This document shows, piece after piece, positions 1 through 9,865 of a DNA stretch of 64,000 bases (the first letter of the stretch is position 1; every line of letters starts with the position of its first letter). The translations under genes were made by a program, and so were the position numbers. Source of the stretch: Prochlorococcus marinus str. MIT 0912 (GTDB lineage Bacteria; Cyanobacteriota; Cyanobacteriia; PCC-6307; Cyanobiaceae); the NCBI RefSeq assembly GCF_027359595.1, contig NZ_CP114783.1:1302001-1366000 (forward strand). The letters run 5' to 3'. The notes beneath the pieces were generated by a model. The model did no database searches, was not told the origin of the DNA, and saw nothing but the letters and a program-made list of their open reading frames with translations.

Positions 1-360
1 ATGAGGGTCGTTAATAAGTCCTTTCCAACCAACAGTTGTACGTGGTTTTTCAAAATAAACACGCATGACAATCTCTAGCTTTTGACTATATTTCTCCCTC
101 AATGGGGCTAATCGATTCGCATATTCAATAGCAGCATCAACATCATGAACCGAACATGGTCCAACAATCACCAAAATTCTTGGATCTTGACCATGAAGAA
201 TTGATTTAATCTTGTTTCGAGTAATAGAGACAACTCCAGAGGCTGCCTTATCTAAAGGCAAATCTCTATGAATTAATGCAGGGGACATTAGTGGACGAGT
301 CTCGACCACATGAAGGTCAGAGGTGCTATCCACCATTGAAAAATATGATGAGGTGGACAT
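1..360 (-). CDS. aroG: 3-deoxy-7-phosphoheptulonate (DAHP) synthase, class I, 3' part missing
   Basis: First 120 codons of a class I DAHP synthase, which condenses phosphoenolpyruvate with erythrose 4-phosphate at the entry of the shikimate pathway. The ATG is at 360 and the frame stays open to the left edge, so roughly two thirds of the usual 350 or so residues lie outside. Visible landmarks are ILVIVGPCSVHD at about residues 62-73 and EKPRTTVGWKGLINDPH at residues 104-120, both typical of the AroF/G/H family. It is divergent from acnB, with about 150 bases between the two starts. Which allosteric type it is (Phe, Tyr or Trp sensitive) cannot be told from this part. Confidence 0.95.
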   Translation of the reverse strand, partial: MSTSSYFSMVDSTSDLHVVETRPLMSPALIHRDLPLDKAASGVVSITRNKIKSILHGQDPRILVIVGPCSVHDVDAAIEYANRLAPLREKYSQKLEIVMRVYFEKPRTTVGWKGLINDPH

Positions 361-513
361 TTAAAGCGTGATCATAGATATAAGATTAGAGAAGTATCAG
401 TCATAGGGGGGTAATAAGTTGCATTATCTGAATGTTTGTTCAAGAAACATGCGATTGTCAAAAATGCAAACAACAGGCCCTCACTCAAATACATTCTCTG
501 TTGAGATTTAAAA

Positions 514-3114
514 ATGCTTAAAAATTACTTATCACATGTTGCCGAAAGAGAAGCGTTAGGTATCCCTCCGCTTCCGTTAGATGCAAAACAAACTAAAGAT
601 TTAACAGAGTTATTAGAAAAACCAGATAAAGAATCCGATAACAACCTCTTACTTGATCTTCTTGTTAATCGAATTCCTCCTGGAGTAGATCAGGCCTCTT
701 ATGTCAAAGCAACTTGGCTAAGCTCAATTGCTCAAGAAGAATCAAAAAGTCCTTTAGTAAGTCCTTTAAAAGCAACAGAGCTTTTAGGTACAATGATTGG
801 CGGATATAATGTAGCAGCATTAATTGAAATACTAAAATCTAATAATAAAGATTTGGCCGCTGCAGCATGCGAAGCATTAAGTAATACTCTTTTAGTTTAT
901 GATGCCTTGAACGACATTTTAGAATTAGCAAAAAATAATATTTATGCAGAAAAAGTTATAAAAAGCTGGTCTAATGGAGAATGGTTCACTAATAAAGAAC
1001 CCCTAGCCCAAGAAATAACATTAACAGTATTTAAAGTTGAAGGAGAAACAAATACAGACGACCTCTCTCCGGCAACTCATGCCACAACAAGACCAGATAT
1101 TCCTTTACATGCTCTAGCGATGCTAGAGACTCGAGATCCAAATGGTTTAAGCACTATTGAAGAATTAAAAAAGAGAGGATATCCAATCGCTTATGTTGGC
1201 GATGTCGTTGGAACAGGAAGCTCTAGAAAGTCAGCAATAAACTCTGTTCTTTGGCATACAGGACAAGACATACCTTTCGTGCCAAATAAAAGAGGGAGTG
1301 GGGTTGTAATAGGAGGCAAAATTGCGCCTATTTTCTTTAATACTGCTGAAGATTCAGGTGCACTTCCAATTGAATGCGATGTAAGCAATCTCAAAACAGG
1401 AGATGTAATTACTATTTTCCCTTACAAAGGAGAAGTTAGAAGAAGTGAAAGTGAGACAAACAATGGAGAGCTTTTATCAAAATTTGACTTAAAACCACAA
1501 ACTATTACTGATGAAGTAAGAGCAGGTGGGCGAATTCCTTTAATGATTGGAAGAGCTTTGACAGACAAAGTTAGAACAAAATTAAAACTTTCTCCCTCTA
1601 CTCTTTTTATTCGTCCTGGTCAGCCACCTGCATCAAAGCATGGGTTTACACAAGCTCAAAAAATGGTTGGAAAAGCTTGCGGTTTAGAAGGAGTGCTCCC
1701 TGGTTCAAGTTGTGAACCAATAATGACAACAGTTGGTAGTCAAGATACTACTGGTCCGATGACTAGAGATGAAATGAAAGAATTAGCTTGTTTAGGATTT
1801 TCTGCCGATTTAGTTATGCAGAGTTTCTGTCATACGGCAGCATATCCAAAGCCCGTTGATATCAAAACTCAAAAAGAACTCCCTGATTTCTTTGCTGAAA
1901 GAGGAGGAATAGCATTAAAACCCGGTGATGGAATTATTCATAGTTGGCTAAATAGGATGCTTTTACCGGACACAGTCGGGACAGGTGGCGATAGTCATAC
2001 ACGATTCCCATTGGGAATCTCATTTCCTGGAGGTTCGGGAGTTGTGGCATTTGCTGCAGCTATTGGTTCCATGCCTTTAGATATGCCGGAGTCAGTTCTT
2101 GTACGTTTTAAAGGGTCTTTACAAACTGGTGTCACTTTAAGAGATGTAGTTAATGCCATTCCTTGGATGGCTATACAACAAGGTCTTCTGACAGTTGCAA
2201 AAGCCAATAAAGTTAATGTATTTAATGGAAAAATACTAGAAATTGAAGGCCTACCAAACCTAAAATTAGAGCAAGCCTTTGAATTAACTGATGCCAGTGC
2301 AGAAAGGTCTTGTGCTGGATGTACTATTCAACTCTCTGAATCAACAATCAGTGAATATTTAACAAGCAATATTGTTTTACTTAAAAATATGATTGCTAGG
2401 GGATATAAAGACGCAAGAACAATAAGTAGAAGAATTCAAGAAATGGAAGATTGGTTAAAAAAACCAGATTTACTTTCAGCCGACTCAGATGCTCAATACT
2501 CAGAAATTATCGAAATAGACTTGAATACACTCAAAGAACCTGTTTTAGCTTGTCCTAATGATCCTGATAACGTCAAACTTTTAACCGAAGTCGCAGGCAC
2601 TCCAATTCAAGAAGTTTTTATTGGTTCGTGTATGACTAATATTGGTCATTATCGAGCCGCTGCAAAAATTCTCGAAGGAGAAGGGAAAATAGCAGCACGG
2701 TTATGGGTATGTCCGCCAACACGAATGGACGAGGAAATCTTGAAAAAAGAAGGATACTACGAGATCTTTGAAAAATCAGGAAGCCGCATGGAAATGCCTG
2801 GTTGTTCTCTATGCATGGGCAATCAAGCTCGTGTAGAAGATAATTCAACTGTTTTCTCAACCAGTACAAGAAATTTCAACAATAGATTAGGGAAAGGAGC
2901 TCAGGTGTTTTTGGGAAGTGCAGAACTGGCAGCTGTTTGCGCTTTATTAGGGCATATTCCAACTACTGATGAATATCTTGCTATTGCTTCTAAAAAAGTT
3001 TCCCCTTTAACTGACGAAATATACAGATACTTAAACTTTGATGAAATACCAAACTTTATTGAAGATGGCCGTGTAATAACAAAAGAAGAAGAGGCCTCTA
3101 TTTTACAAACCTGA
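514..3114 (+). CDS. acnB: aconitate hydratase B (bifunctional aconitase / 2-methylisocitrate dehydratase type)
   Basis: Interconverts citrate and isocitrate with a 4Fe-4S cluster; in cyanobacteria this feeds 2-oxoglutarate for nitrogen assimilation. At 866 residues it is the usual AcnB length, with a helical N-terminal region, then the swivel domain (NTDDLSPA near residue 185), then the catalytic domains. The three cluster cysteines are visible: Cys706 in GSCMTNIGH, and Cys764 and Cys767 in MPGCSLCMGNQ, with the spacing known from E. coli AcnB. The ATG at 514 is followed by a typical N-terminus. The ClC gene starts 10 bases after the stop, so the two may be co-transcribed. Confidence 0.97.
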   Translation: MLKNYLSHVAEREALGIPPLPLDAKQTKDLTELLEKPDKESDNNLLLDLLVNRIPPGVDQASYVKATWLSSIAQEESKSPLVSPLKATELLGTMIGGYNVAALIEILKSNNKDLAAAACEALSNTLLVYDALNDILELAKNNIYAEKVIKSWSNGEWFTNKEPLAQEITLTVFKVEGETNTDDLSPATHATTRPDIPLHALAMLETRDPNGLSTIEELKKRGYPIAYVGDVVGTGSSRKSAINSVLWHTGQDIPFVPNKRGSGVVIGGKIAPIFFNTAEDSGALPIECDVSNLKTGDVITIFPYKGEVRRSESETNNGELLSKFDLKPQTITDEVRAGGRIPLMIGRALTDKVRTKLKLSPSTLFIRPGQPPASKHGFTQAQKMVGKACGLEGVLPGSSCEPIMTTVGSQDTTGPMTRDEMKELACLGFSADLVMQSFCHTAAYPKPVDIKTQKELPDFFAERGGIALKPGDGIIHSWLNRMLLPDTVGTGGDSHTRFPLGISFPGGSGVVAFAAAIGSMPLDMPESVLVRFKGSLQTGVTLRDVVNAIPWMAIQQGLLTVAKANKVNVFNGKILEIEGLPNLKLEQAFELTDASAERSCAGCTIQLSESTISEYLTSNIVLLKNMIARGYKDARTISRRIQEMEDWLKKPDLLSADSDAQYSEIIEIDLNTLKEPVLACPNDPDNVKLLTEVAGTPIQEVFIGSCMTNIGHYRAAAKILEGEGKIAARLWVCPPTRMDEEILKKEGYYEIFEKSGSRMEMPGCSLCMGNQARVEDNSTVFSTSTRNFNNRLGKGAQVFLGSAELAAVCALLGHIPTTDEYLAIASKKVSPLTDEIYRYLNFDEIPNFIEDGRVITKEEEASILQT

Positions 3115-3124
3115 ATTGAGTTAA

Positions 3125-4483
3125 ATGATCAAAAGTCAAAGTCAAAATCCCGTTAAAAAAAAATCAAGTCAAAGCATAAAAAAACTTCTTCAAAGGAAAT
3201 GGCTAAATGTAATTCTCGCTCTCATACTTACAGCTTTAGGAGCAGCATTAACGGGAATATTATTTAAAACTGGGATTCATGCATTAGAAGATTATCGATC
3301 AAATCTTCTTGCTTATATTCCTAGATGGATACTTTTACCAATATTAGGAGCATTAGGAGGTTTAATTTCAGGATCGCTCATTCAAAATTTTGCCCCTGCA
3401 GCCAAAGGAGCAGGAGTAAGTCACATCATCGCATTTCTTCGCCATAAGCCAGTCCCTATGGGCTTAAGAGTTGGAATAGTAAAACTATTTGCTGGAATAA
3501 TTGCTATTGGGAGTGGATTTCCACTAGGTCCAGAAGGCCCAGCAGTTCAAATGGGAGGATCTGTTGCATGGAAAATGGCAAAGTGGCTAAAAGCCCCTAT
3601 TTCATTTCGCAGAGTCATAGTTGCAGCAGGAGGAGGAGCGGGAATTGCAGCAATTTTTAGTGCTCCTATTGGAGGATTTGTCTATGCAATTGAAGAACTT
3701 CTAAATTCAGCCAGACCAGTAGTTCTTTTATTGGTAGTCGTAACAACGTTCTTGGCTGATAGTTGCGCTGATATTTTGCAAGCGATTGGACTTGATCAAA
3801 AAGCAGGTGGATTTGTTAATAATTTAGGTTTCCAATTAGAAAGAGCATATACACCTGTAATCGAATTCTTTCCGATAGATTTTTTATACCTAATATTTTT
3901 AGGAATCTTACTAGGATTCTTAGCAGAAATGTATTGCCAATATGTTTTAAAAATGCAAATCCTTGGAAACAAATGGTTTAAAAATAAAACTGTTCAAAGA
4001 ATGAGTTTATCAGGATTATTACTTGGCTCAATGTATTCAATAATTCCAGAAAATTTTCACAATATCGAAGGATTGCAAAAGATTATTGTTAATGAAAATA
4101 GTAGTTTTACGCTCGCAATAAGTATATTTTTAGTTTTATTTTTTGCTTCTGGATTAGCAGCCGCATCTGGAGCTCCAGGTGGTTTATTTTATCCAATGCT
4201 AACTCTAGGAGGAGCGATAGGGTTAGCCAGCGGTATAGGAGTAGAAATATTTACGGGTCATGTACCAACTACATATATTTTTGCTGGAATGGGCGGATTT
4301 GTAGCTGGATGCTCAAGGACACCACTTACAGCAATGTTTTTAGCCTTCGCTTTAACTAAAAATCTTTTAATACTTAAACCACTTTTGATTACATGTATAG
4401 CCAGCTATTTAACTGCCAGAATATTTAATGAACATTCAATTTATGAAAGACAAATTACAATTGAAGAAAGAGAATTAACATAA
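3125..4483 (+). CDS. ClC-family chloride channel / anion-proton antiporter
   Basis: A 452-residue polytopic inner-membrane protein of the ClC family, which moves chloride or other anions either passively or in exchange for protons. Signature segments are GSGFPLGPEGPAVQMG around residues 129-144, including the gating glutamate Glu137, and GGLFYP around residues 352-357. The gating glutamate leaves antiport possible. The first 25 residues are basic and probably cytosolic. The C-terminus stops after the membrane domain with no CBS pair. The gene lies 10 bases after acnB, and its last 9 bases overlap the end of the convergent membrane protein gene. The ion carried is not known. Confidence 0.92.
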   Translation: MIKSQSQNPVKKKSSQSIKKLLQRKWLNVILALILTALGAALTGILFKTGIHALEDYRSNLLAYIPRWILLPILGALGGLISGSLIQNFAPAAKGAGVSHIIAFLRHKPVPMGLRVGIVKLFAGIIAIGSGFPLGPEGPAVQMGGSVAWKMAKWLKAPISFRRVIVAAGGGAGIAAIFSAPIGGFVYAIEELLNSARPVVLLLVVVTTFLADSCADILQAIGLDQKAGGFVNNLGFQLERAYTPVIEFFPIDFLYLIFLGILLGFLAEMYCQYVLKMQILGNKWFKNKTVQRMSLSGLLLGSMYSIIPENFHNIEGLQKIIVNENSSFTLAISIFLVLFFASGLAAASGAPGGLFYPMLTLGGAIGLASGIGVEIFTGHVPTTYIFAGMGGFVAGCSRTPLTAMFLAFALTKNLLILKPLLITCIASYLTARIFNEHSIYERQITIEERELT

Positions 4484-5794
4484 AGCTTTTTCAAACTTTT
4501 TTAATGAATTATTATTGATTGTGGAATTGTAGATCATGCATCTAAGACCTATCAATAATATCCAACCTAAGATATTTATTCTGCTATCAAATAATGGAAT
4601 ATCTGTCGCATGAAAACAAATAAGAATTAAAGTGGAGGTCCACCAAGCTCGATCAACTATGATATTTTTTTGAAGATTCAAATTATTAAAAATTTTATAA
4701 AAAAAAGAAATTAATAATAAACTAAAAACAAATAGATTTATCAACAAAGAAACTACTAAACCATGGCTAATTGCTAATTCTAAAGGCAAATTATGAGAAT
4801 GACCATGAGATAACCCTGTCCTTAAAGGATAAAGAATTGAAAAAGCCGCTGCCCCCCACCCAAACCATGGTTTTTCAAAAATTAAATTAAATCCTATTTT
4901 CCATTGGCCAATACGTGTTGCTTCAAAAGGTCTTGTATCAGCAAATTGCATATCAGTTAGTCTCATCCAAATAGATTCAGGAACAATACTCCTTGCAAAT
5001 TGTTGAATTCCAAAATCAAAAACTGGTAAAACCGCAATAATCACCGGAAGAAAACCAATAAGCATTAAAGGTATTAACCAACTCCATGATGCCGAACCAA
5101 AAACTAATGGTAAACCTAGAAAAATTGCACCCCATGCGTTTCGAGAGTCAGTCAAAATCATTGCGGTAACAAAAGAAATTAAAAAAGCACAAGAAATAGC
5201 TCTGTTTCTTCCAAAAATAAAAGGATGCACAACGGATGCCAAACAGAATGGCCATATGCCTGATAACCATGCAGCAGTGATATTTGCGTAATCAAACAAC
5301 CCAGACAATCTTCCTATAGGCTCTCCTCCTGGAGAAATAAACCAAATTATTAAACCATCAAAAATCTTCCAAGGGCCCTCCCAACCAAGCCATATCTGAC
5401 CAAAGCCTGTTATTAAAACAGGAAGACTTCCTAAAACAAGCCAAGAAGCACATTTTTTTCTTCTCTCAGGAGTTAACAAGTATGGTTGCAAGCCCCAAAA
5501 ACACCAGAAGAACGGCAACCAATTAAAAAGACCAAGCCAAGCTAGCCAACCGGTATGAGAACGAATGCAACCAATTATCATTAAAAAAGTTACCAACAAA
5601 AGCGGATAATTCCAATATTCCCTCCAATAGAGATCTCTTCTTTTAAGACTTCCGTCAATGAGAGCTACAAGCAAAAATAAATAAGAAATTAACGCGCTAG
5701 ACGGCAAGCAAAATACCCCTAACTGAAAACAACTCCAACCAACATTGTTTGAACAATTATTTTTTATATTTAGGAAACTAGCATTATTAATCAT
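4475..5794 (-). CDS. O-antigen ligase / polymerase (Wzy_C-like) family membrane protein
   Basis: A 439-residue, very hydrophobic protein with about ten or more membrane spans. It has the layout of the O-antigen ligase/polymerase superfamily, which includes the cyanobacterial IctB-like proteins. The long loop near residues 270-330 carries the family pattern of a conserved Arg followed by KIGFNLIFEKPWFGWGAAAF and then GLSHGHSHNLPLELAISHG. By family it would join or polymerise surface polysaccharide, but the substrate is unknown. Its ATG overlaps the purU stop (ATGA, 5791-5794), suggesting translational coupling. It ends 9 bases inside the convergent ClC gene. Confidence 0.75.
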   Translation of the reverse strand: MINNASFLNIKNNCSNNVGWSCFQLGVFCLPSSALISYLFLLVALIDGSLKRRDLYWREYWNYPLLLVTFLMIIGCIRSHTGWLAWLGLFNWLPFFWCFWGLQPYLLTPERRKKCASWLVLGSLPVLITGFGQIWLGWEGPWKIFDGLIIWFISPGGEPIGRLSGLFDYANITAAWLSGIWPFCLASVVHPFIFGRNRAISCAFLISFVTAMILTDSRNAWGAIFLGLPLVFGSASWSWLIPLMLIGFLPVIIAVLPVFDFGIQQFARSIVPESIWMRLTDMQFADTRPFEATRIGQWKIGFNLIFEKPWFGWGAAAFSILYPLRTGLSHGHSHNLPLELAISHGLVVSLLINLFVFSLLLISFFYKIFNNLNLQKNIIVDRAWWTSTLILICFHATDIPLFDSRINILGWILLIGLRCMIYNSTINNNSLKKFEKALC

Positions 5795-6645
5795 ATAAAT
5801 ACAGCCGTTCTACCTCTATAAACAATAACTTGTCGTCTTAAATGCAATCTTAAAGCTCTTGCCAAAGCGACTCGCTCCAAATCTCTACCCTTTCTTATTA
5901 AATCAGATACTTCATCACGATGACTCACATTAGATATGGTCTGTTCAATTATGGGACCCGCATCAAGATCCTTAGTGACATAATGAGCTGTTGCACCAAT
6001 TAATTTCACCCCTCTTTCCCAGGCTTGATGATATGGTTGAGCACCTTTAAAAGCAGGAAGAAAAGAATGATGGATATTAATTAAATGCGGAAAATTCTCT
6101 AAAAATGAACTACTTAAAATTTGCATATATTTAGCCAAAACCCCTAGATCAATTTTGTACTCATTAAGTAAATCTAAAATTTTACTTTCTGAATCTGCTT
6201 TATTATTTTTATCTACTTTTATGAGCTTAAAAGGAATAGAAAAACTTGAACAAATTTCCTCTAAATCTGAATGATTTGAGATAACCAAAGGAACATTCAT
6301 ACATAATTCGCCTGCCTTAACTCTCCATAAAAGATCAACTAAACAATGACTCTGCTTGCTAACAAAGATTGCAACATTAGGAAATTCATCAGAAAAGCTC
6401 AAGACGGCTTTTCCATTCAATCTCTTTTCCAGTAAAATTACCTCAGATTTAATTTCATTTTTATCAAGCAGAAATCCATCTAAATCCCACTCAATACGAC
6501 TTAAAAACAATTTTGCATCTGCATCAGTATGGTGATCAGCGTGCCTAATATTGCCATTTTTACCTGCTATCCAACTTGCCAAATCACTTACAAGTCCTGG
6601 CTTATCAGGACAAATGAACTGCAAGATAACTGTTTTGAGGTTCAC
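5791..6645 (-). CDS. purU: formyltetrahydrofolate deformylase
   Basis: Hydrolyses 10-formyltetrahydrofolate to formate and tetrahydrofolate, balancing one-carbon pools used in purine synthesis. The 284 residues match the family length. An N-terminal ACT-type domain begins ILQFICPDKPGLVSDLAS at about residues 7-24. A formyltransferase-type catalytic domain follows, with INIHHSFLPAFKGAQPYHQA near residues 190-209, His192 and His193 in the catalytic signature, and a later GATAHYVTKDLDAGPII segment. The stop overlaps the start of the downstream membrane protein gene. Deformylase is preferred over a GART transformylase because of the ACT domain. Confidence 0.95.
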   Translation of the reverse strand: MNLKTVILQFICPDKPGLVSDLASWIAGKNGNIRHADHHTDADAKLFLSRIEWDLDGFLLDKNEIKSEVILLEKRLNGKAVLSFSDEFPNVAIFVSKQSHCLVDLLWRVKAGELCMNVPLVISNHSDLEEICSSFSIPFKLIKVDKNNKADSESKILDLLNEYKIDLGVLAKYMQILSSSFLENFPHLINIHHSFLPAFKGAQPYHQAWERGVKLIGATAHYVTKDLDAGPIIEQTISNVSHRDEVSDLIRKGRDLERVALARALRLHLRRQVIVYRGRTAVFI

Positions 6646-6719
6646 TACAGCTATATCCTTAAACTATTCTCTTTTTTAGACCACTCATTGGAAATTAACA
6701 AGCAATTTTAATAGCATCT

Positions 6720-7832
6720 GTGCAAATGAATCCCCAAAAATCAGAAAAAAAGCAAACAGAAATCTCAATTATTGGAAGTGGTATAGCAGGAATTACAACT
6801 GCCTTTCACCTAGGTGAAAAAGGCTACAAAGTAAATTTAATCGACCCAAATGTAAACTCAAAAATAAATAACTTAAGTCCAAACAATGGATCACAAGCGA
6901 GTTTGGGTGTTCTTATGGGAAATATTTACAAAAGATCAAAAGGAAGGGCTTTTCTCCTAAGAAATAAAAGCATGAAATTATGGAAAGAATGGCTTACTCA
7001 AATAAAGGATTCTGAATCAGCTTTTATATTTGAAAAACCATTAATTAAATTAGCAAGTTCTGAAAAAGAATATGAATCTATGATTGCATTAAGTAATAAT
7101 GAAAAAAAATATGGAATTGAACTGTTAGATAAAAATACTTTAGATTTTTGGAATTATATATTTGAGACAAAATTAATCGGGGGATTAATATCTCATGAGG
7201 ATGGTCGATTAAATCCCATAAAATTAATGAAGTCATTAATGAAAAGTCTTGACCAAATCAAGATAAATAAAATCGACAAAAATGTTATTAGAATAAGTAA
7301 AAATGGTAATTTACACAATAAAAAATGGAATATAGATTTAGATAATAATGAATCTATTGATCAAGATTATATCGTCATTTGTTCTGCAATAAATACTAAA
7401 AAATTATTAAAACCATTAGGCCATGAAATACTCTTAGAGCCAATCTTAGGACAAGTTGTTGAATTAGAATTAAAAAAAGGAATTCCAAATTGGAAAGAAT
7501 GGCCCGGTGTATTAAATTATCAATCTATAAACTTTATACACCATAATCCCAATCATATGATCATAGGAGCAACAATTGAAAAAGGGGCTCAAGCAAGCTT
7601 CATGGAGAAAAAAGAAATGTTAAATTTAAAAAATACTGCTCCAAAATGGATGACAAATGCAAGAGTCTGCCATGAGTGGAGCGGAATAAGAGCTAAACCT
7701 ATAAACGAGCCAGCTCCTTTATTAAAACAATTAGAACCAGGCTTATTAATTAATACAGGTCACTATAGAAATGGTGTTTTATTAGCTCCCGCTTGCGCTG
7801 AATGGGTTGGACTTACGATAAATGGACAATAA
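6720..7832 (+). CDS. FAD-dependent oxidoreductase, DAO (glycine / D-amino acid oxidase) family
   Basis: A 370-residue flavoprotein with an N-terminal Rossmann dinucleotide-binding motif, IIGSGIAGITTAFHLGEKGY, at about residues 17-36, and a C-terminal segment GLLINTGHYRNGVLLAPA typical of ThiO/glycine oxidase-like members. The family oxidises amines such as glycine, sarcosine or D-amino acids; ThiO makes the glycine imine for thiazole synthesis. Which substrate applies here is not visible. The start is either GTG at 6720 or ATG at 6726, with no clear ribosome-binding site for either. The gene converges on dnaK, with 22 bases between the stops. Confidence 0.85.
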   Translation: MQMNPQKSEKKQTEISIIGSGIAGITTAFHLGEKGYKVNLIDPNVNSKINNLSPNNGSQASLGVLMGNIYKRSKGRAFLLRNKSMKLWKEWLTQIKDSESAFIFEKPLIKLASSEKEYESMIALSNNEKKYGIELLDKNTLDFWNYIFETKLIGGLISHEDGRLNPIKLMKSLMKSLDQIKINKIDKNVIRISKNGNLHNKKWNIDLDNNESIDQDYIVICSAINTKKLLKPLGHEILLEPILGQVVELELKKGIPNWKEWPGVLNYQSINFIHHNPNHMIIGATIEKGAQASFMEKKEMLNLKNTAPKWMTNARVCHEWSGIRAKPINEPAPLLKQLEPGLLINTGHYRNGVLLAPACAEWVGLTINGQ

Positions 7833-7834
7833 AT

Positions 7835-7850
7835 ATATTATTAATAATAT
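7835..7850. repeat. perfect 16-bp AT-only palindrome between convergent stops
   Basis: An exact self-complementary 16-mer lies in the 22-base gap between the stop of the DAO-family gene and the stop of dnaK. Its position suggests a transcript-end hairpin usable from either side, but with no G or C it would be weak, so a terminator role is only a possibility. Confidence 0.4.
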
Positions 7851-7854
7851 CTGC

Positions 7855-9747
7855 TTATTTTGTCTCGGTAAAGTCAGCATCAATAACCTCATCTCCATCG
7901 TCTTTACTGTCTGAATTGGAATCATCAGTAGCTTGAGAAGCAGCATTTGCTTGTTGATATACAGATGCACCTAATGAATACAATTCTTGTTGTAGCTCCT
8001 CAACTAAAGACTTCATGCTTTCATAATCATCTTTATCAGTGGCCTCTTTCAACTTGACACGTTTCTCTTCGACTTTTGCTTTTGCCGCTTCATCAACTTT
8101 ATCTCCTAGCTCACCAATTTGTTTTTCAGCCTGATAAACAAGTGTTTCGGCTTGATTTTTAATATCAATTTTTTCACGTTTTTCTTTATCAGCAGAAGCA
8201 TTCATTTCTGCATCTTTAACCATTTTATCAACTTCGTTATCCGATAAAGTAGATGCTCCAGTAATAGAGATACTTTGTTCTTTACCACTACCTTTATCTT
8301 TTGCATTGACGCTTAAAATTCCATTAGCATCGATATCAAAAGTTACTTCAATTTGAGGAACACCTCGAGGAGCAGGAGGAATTCCATCTAAACGGAATGT
8401 TCCAAGACTTTTGTTGTCAGAAGCCATCTCACGTTCACCTTGTAAAACGTGTATTTCTACATTCGTTTGGCCATCAACTGCAGTTGAATAAGTTTCAGCT
8501 TTCTTAGTCGGAACAGTAGTGTTTCTTGAAATCATTTTTGTCATCACACCACCCAAAGTTTCAACCCCAAGAGATAAAGGAGTTACATCAAGTAGCAAAA
8601 TATCTTTAACTTCCCCAGCAAGAACTCCACCTTGAATAGCAGCCCCAACAGCTACTACTTCATCTGGATTAACTGTTTGATTTGGATCCTTAGTAGTGAC
8701 TCTTTTAACTAACTCTTTAACTGCTGGCATTCGGGTAGAGCCACCAACCATAACAATCTCATCTATTTCTCCTGTAGATAATTTTGCATCTTTCAAAGCT
8801 TGTTCTACAGGGACCCTACAACGATCAATAAGGTTTGAAGCCAGTTCCTCAAATTTTCCTCTTGTTAGGGTCAAATCAAGATGCTTAGGTCCTTCGGGGG
8901 TAGCTGTAATAAATGGAAGATTTATTTCACTTTGAGTAGCATTAGATAATTCAATCTTGGCTTTTTCAGCAGCTTCAGTTAAACGTTGCAGTGCTTGTTT
9001 ATCTTGGCGTAAATCAATACCTTCATTACCTTTAAATGTAGAAGCCAAATGATCAACAATAACTCTGTCAAAATCATCCCCACCTAAATGAGTATCACCA
9101 GACGTAGAAAGAACTTCAAAAACGCCATCACCTACTTCTAATACAGATACATCAAAAGTACCTCCACCCAAATCAAAAACCAATATCCTCTCATTACTTT
9201 TTTTATCCAATCCATAGGCTAACGCTGCAGCAGTGGGCTCATTGATAATCCTGAGTACTTCTAACCCTGCAATCTTTCCAGCGTCTTTTGTAGCTTGTCT
9301 TTGTGAATCATTGAAATAGGCCGGAACAGTAATTACTGCTTGTGTAACTGTTTCTCCTAAATATTTACCTGCATCATCAGAAAGTTTTCTTAAAACTTGA
9401 GCACTAACTTCTTCAGGAGAAAACTGTTTATCTAGTATTGGGCATTTCAATTTGACGTTAGAGCCAGCTTTTTCAACTCCGTAACTAACTTCCTTTGATT
9501 CATCATTGACTTCATCAACTCTACGACCAACAAATCTCTTTGAAGAATAAAAAGTATTTTCCGGATTCATCACCGCTTGACGCTTAGCAATTTGTCCGAC
9601 CAACTGATCTTGATTTTTTGTATAAGCAACAACAGATGGGGTTGTTCTAAATCCTTCAGCGTTTGCTATTACTGTAGGCTTACCGCCTTCCATAACAGCT
9701 ACACAACTATTTGTAGTTCCTAGATCGATTCCGACAACCTTCCCCAT
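7855..9747 (-). CDS. dnaK: molecular chaperone DnaK (Hsp70)
   Basis: ATP-driven Hsp70 chaperone that folds proteins with DnaJ and GrpE. The 630 residues give the standard layout: nucleotide-binding domain ([19 protein letters not shown] at residues 4-22, [20 protein letters not shown] near 190), substrate-binding domain, helical lid, and an acidic tail ending [11 protein letters not shown]. An AAGGAG ribosome-binding site lies 10 bases before the ATG at 9747. I see no CIRCE operator upstream. It is not next to its co-chaperones; grpE and dnaJ are at 44869-46823. Cyanobacteria carry several dnaK paralogues, and this looks like the general housekeeping type. Confidence 0.98.
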   Translation of the reverse strand: MGKVVGIDLGTTNSCVAVMEGGKPTVIANAEGFRTTPSVVAYTKNQDQLVGQIAKRQAVMNPENTFYSSKRFVGRRVDEVNDESKEVSYGVEKAGSNVKLKCPILDKQFSPEEVSAQVLRKLSDDAGKYLGETVTQAVITVPAYFNDSQRQATKDAGKIAGLEVLRIINEPTAAALAYGLDKKSNERILVFDLGGGTFDVSVLEVGDGVFEVLSTSGDTHLGGDDFDRVIVDHLASTFKGNEGIDLRQDKQALQRLTEAAEKAKIELSNATQSEINLPFITATPEGPKHLDLTLTRGKFEELASNLIDRCRVPVEQALKDAKLSTGEIDEIVMVGGSTRMPAVKELVKRVTTKDPNQTVNPDEVVAVGAAIQGGVLAGEVKDILLLDVTPLSLGVETLGGVMTKMISRNTTVPTKKAETYSTAVDGQTNVEIHVLQGEREMASDNKSLGTFRLDGIPPAPRGVPQIEVTFDIDANGILSVNAKDKGSGKEQSISITGASTLSDNEVDKMVKDAEMNASADKEKREKIDIKNQAETLVYQAEKQIGELGDKVDEAAKAKVEEKRVKLKEATDKDDYESMKSLVEELQQELYSLGASVYQQANAASQATDDSNSDSKDDGDEVIDADFTETK

Positions 9748-9865
9748 GGGTGAGTAACTCCTTTAATTTCTTTCTTTAGGTATCATCCTCGTCAGTTAAA
9801 CCTATATGAGGCGAGGCGTGGTTCCCGAACAGTCTCATAGCAATTTTGAATCAACAACATCAAAA

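Noticed and set aside
9806-9865. Upstream ATG start for aroE
   Set aside because: The added 20 residues are not family-like, and conserved sequence begins at the ATG at 9866.
9748-9865. CIRCE-type heat-shock operator upstream of dnaK
   Set aside because: No TTAGCACTC-N9-GAGTGCTAA-like inverted repeat is present in the interval.
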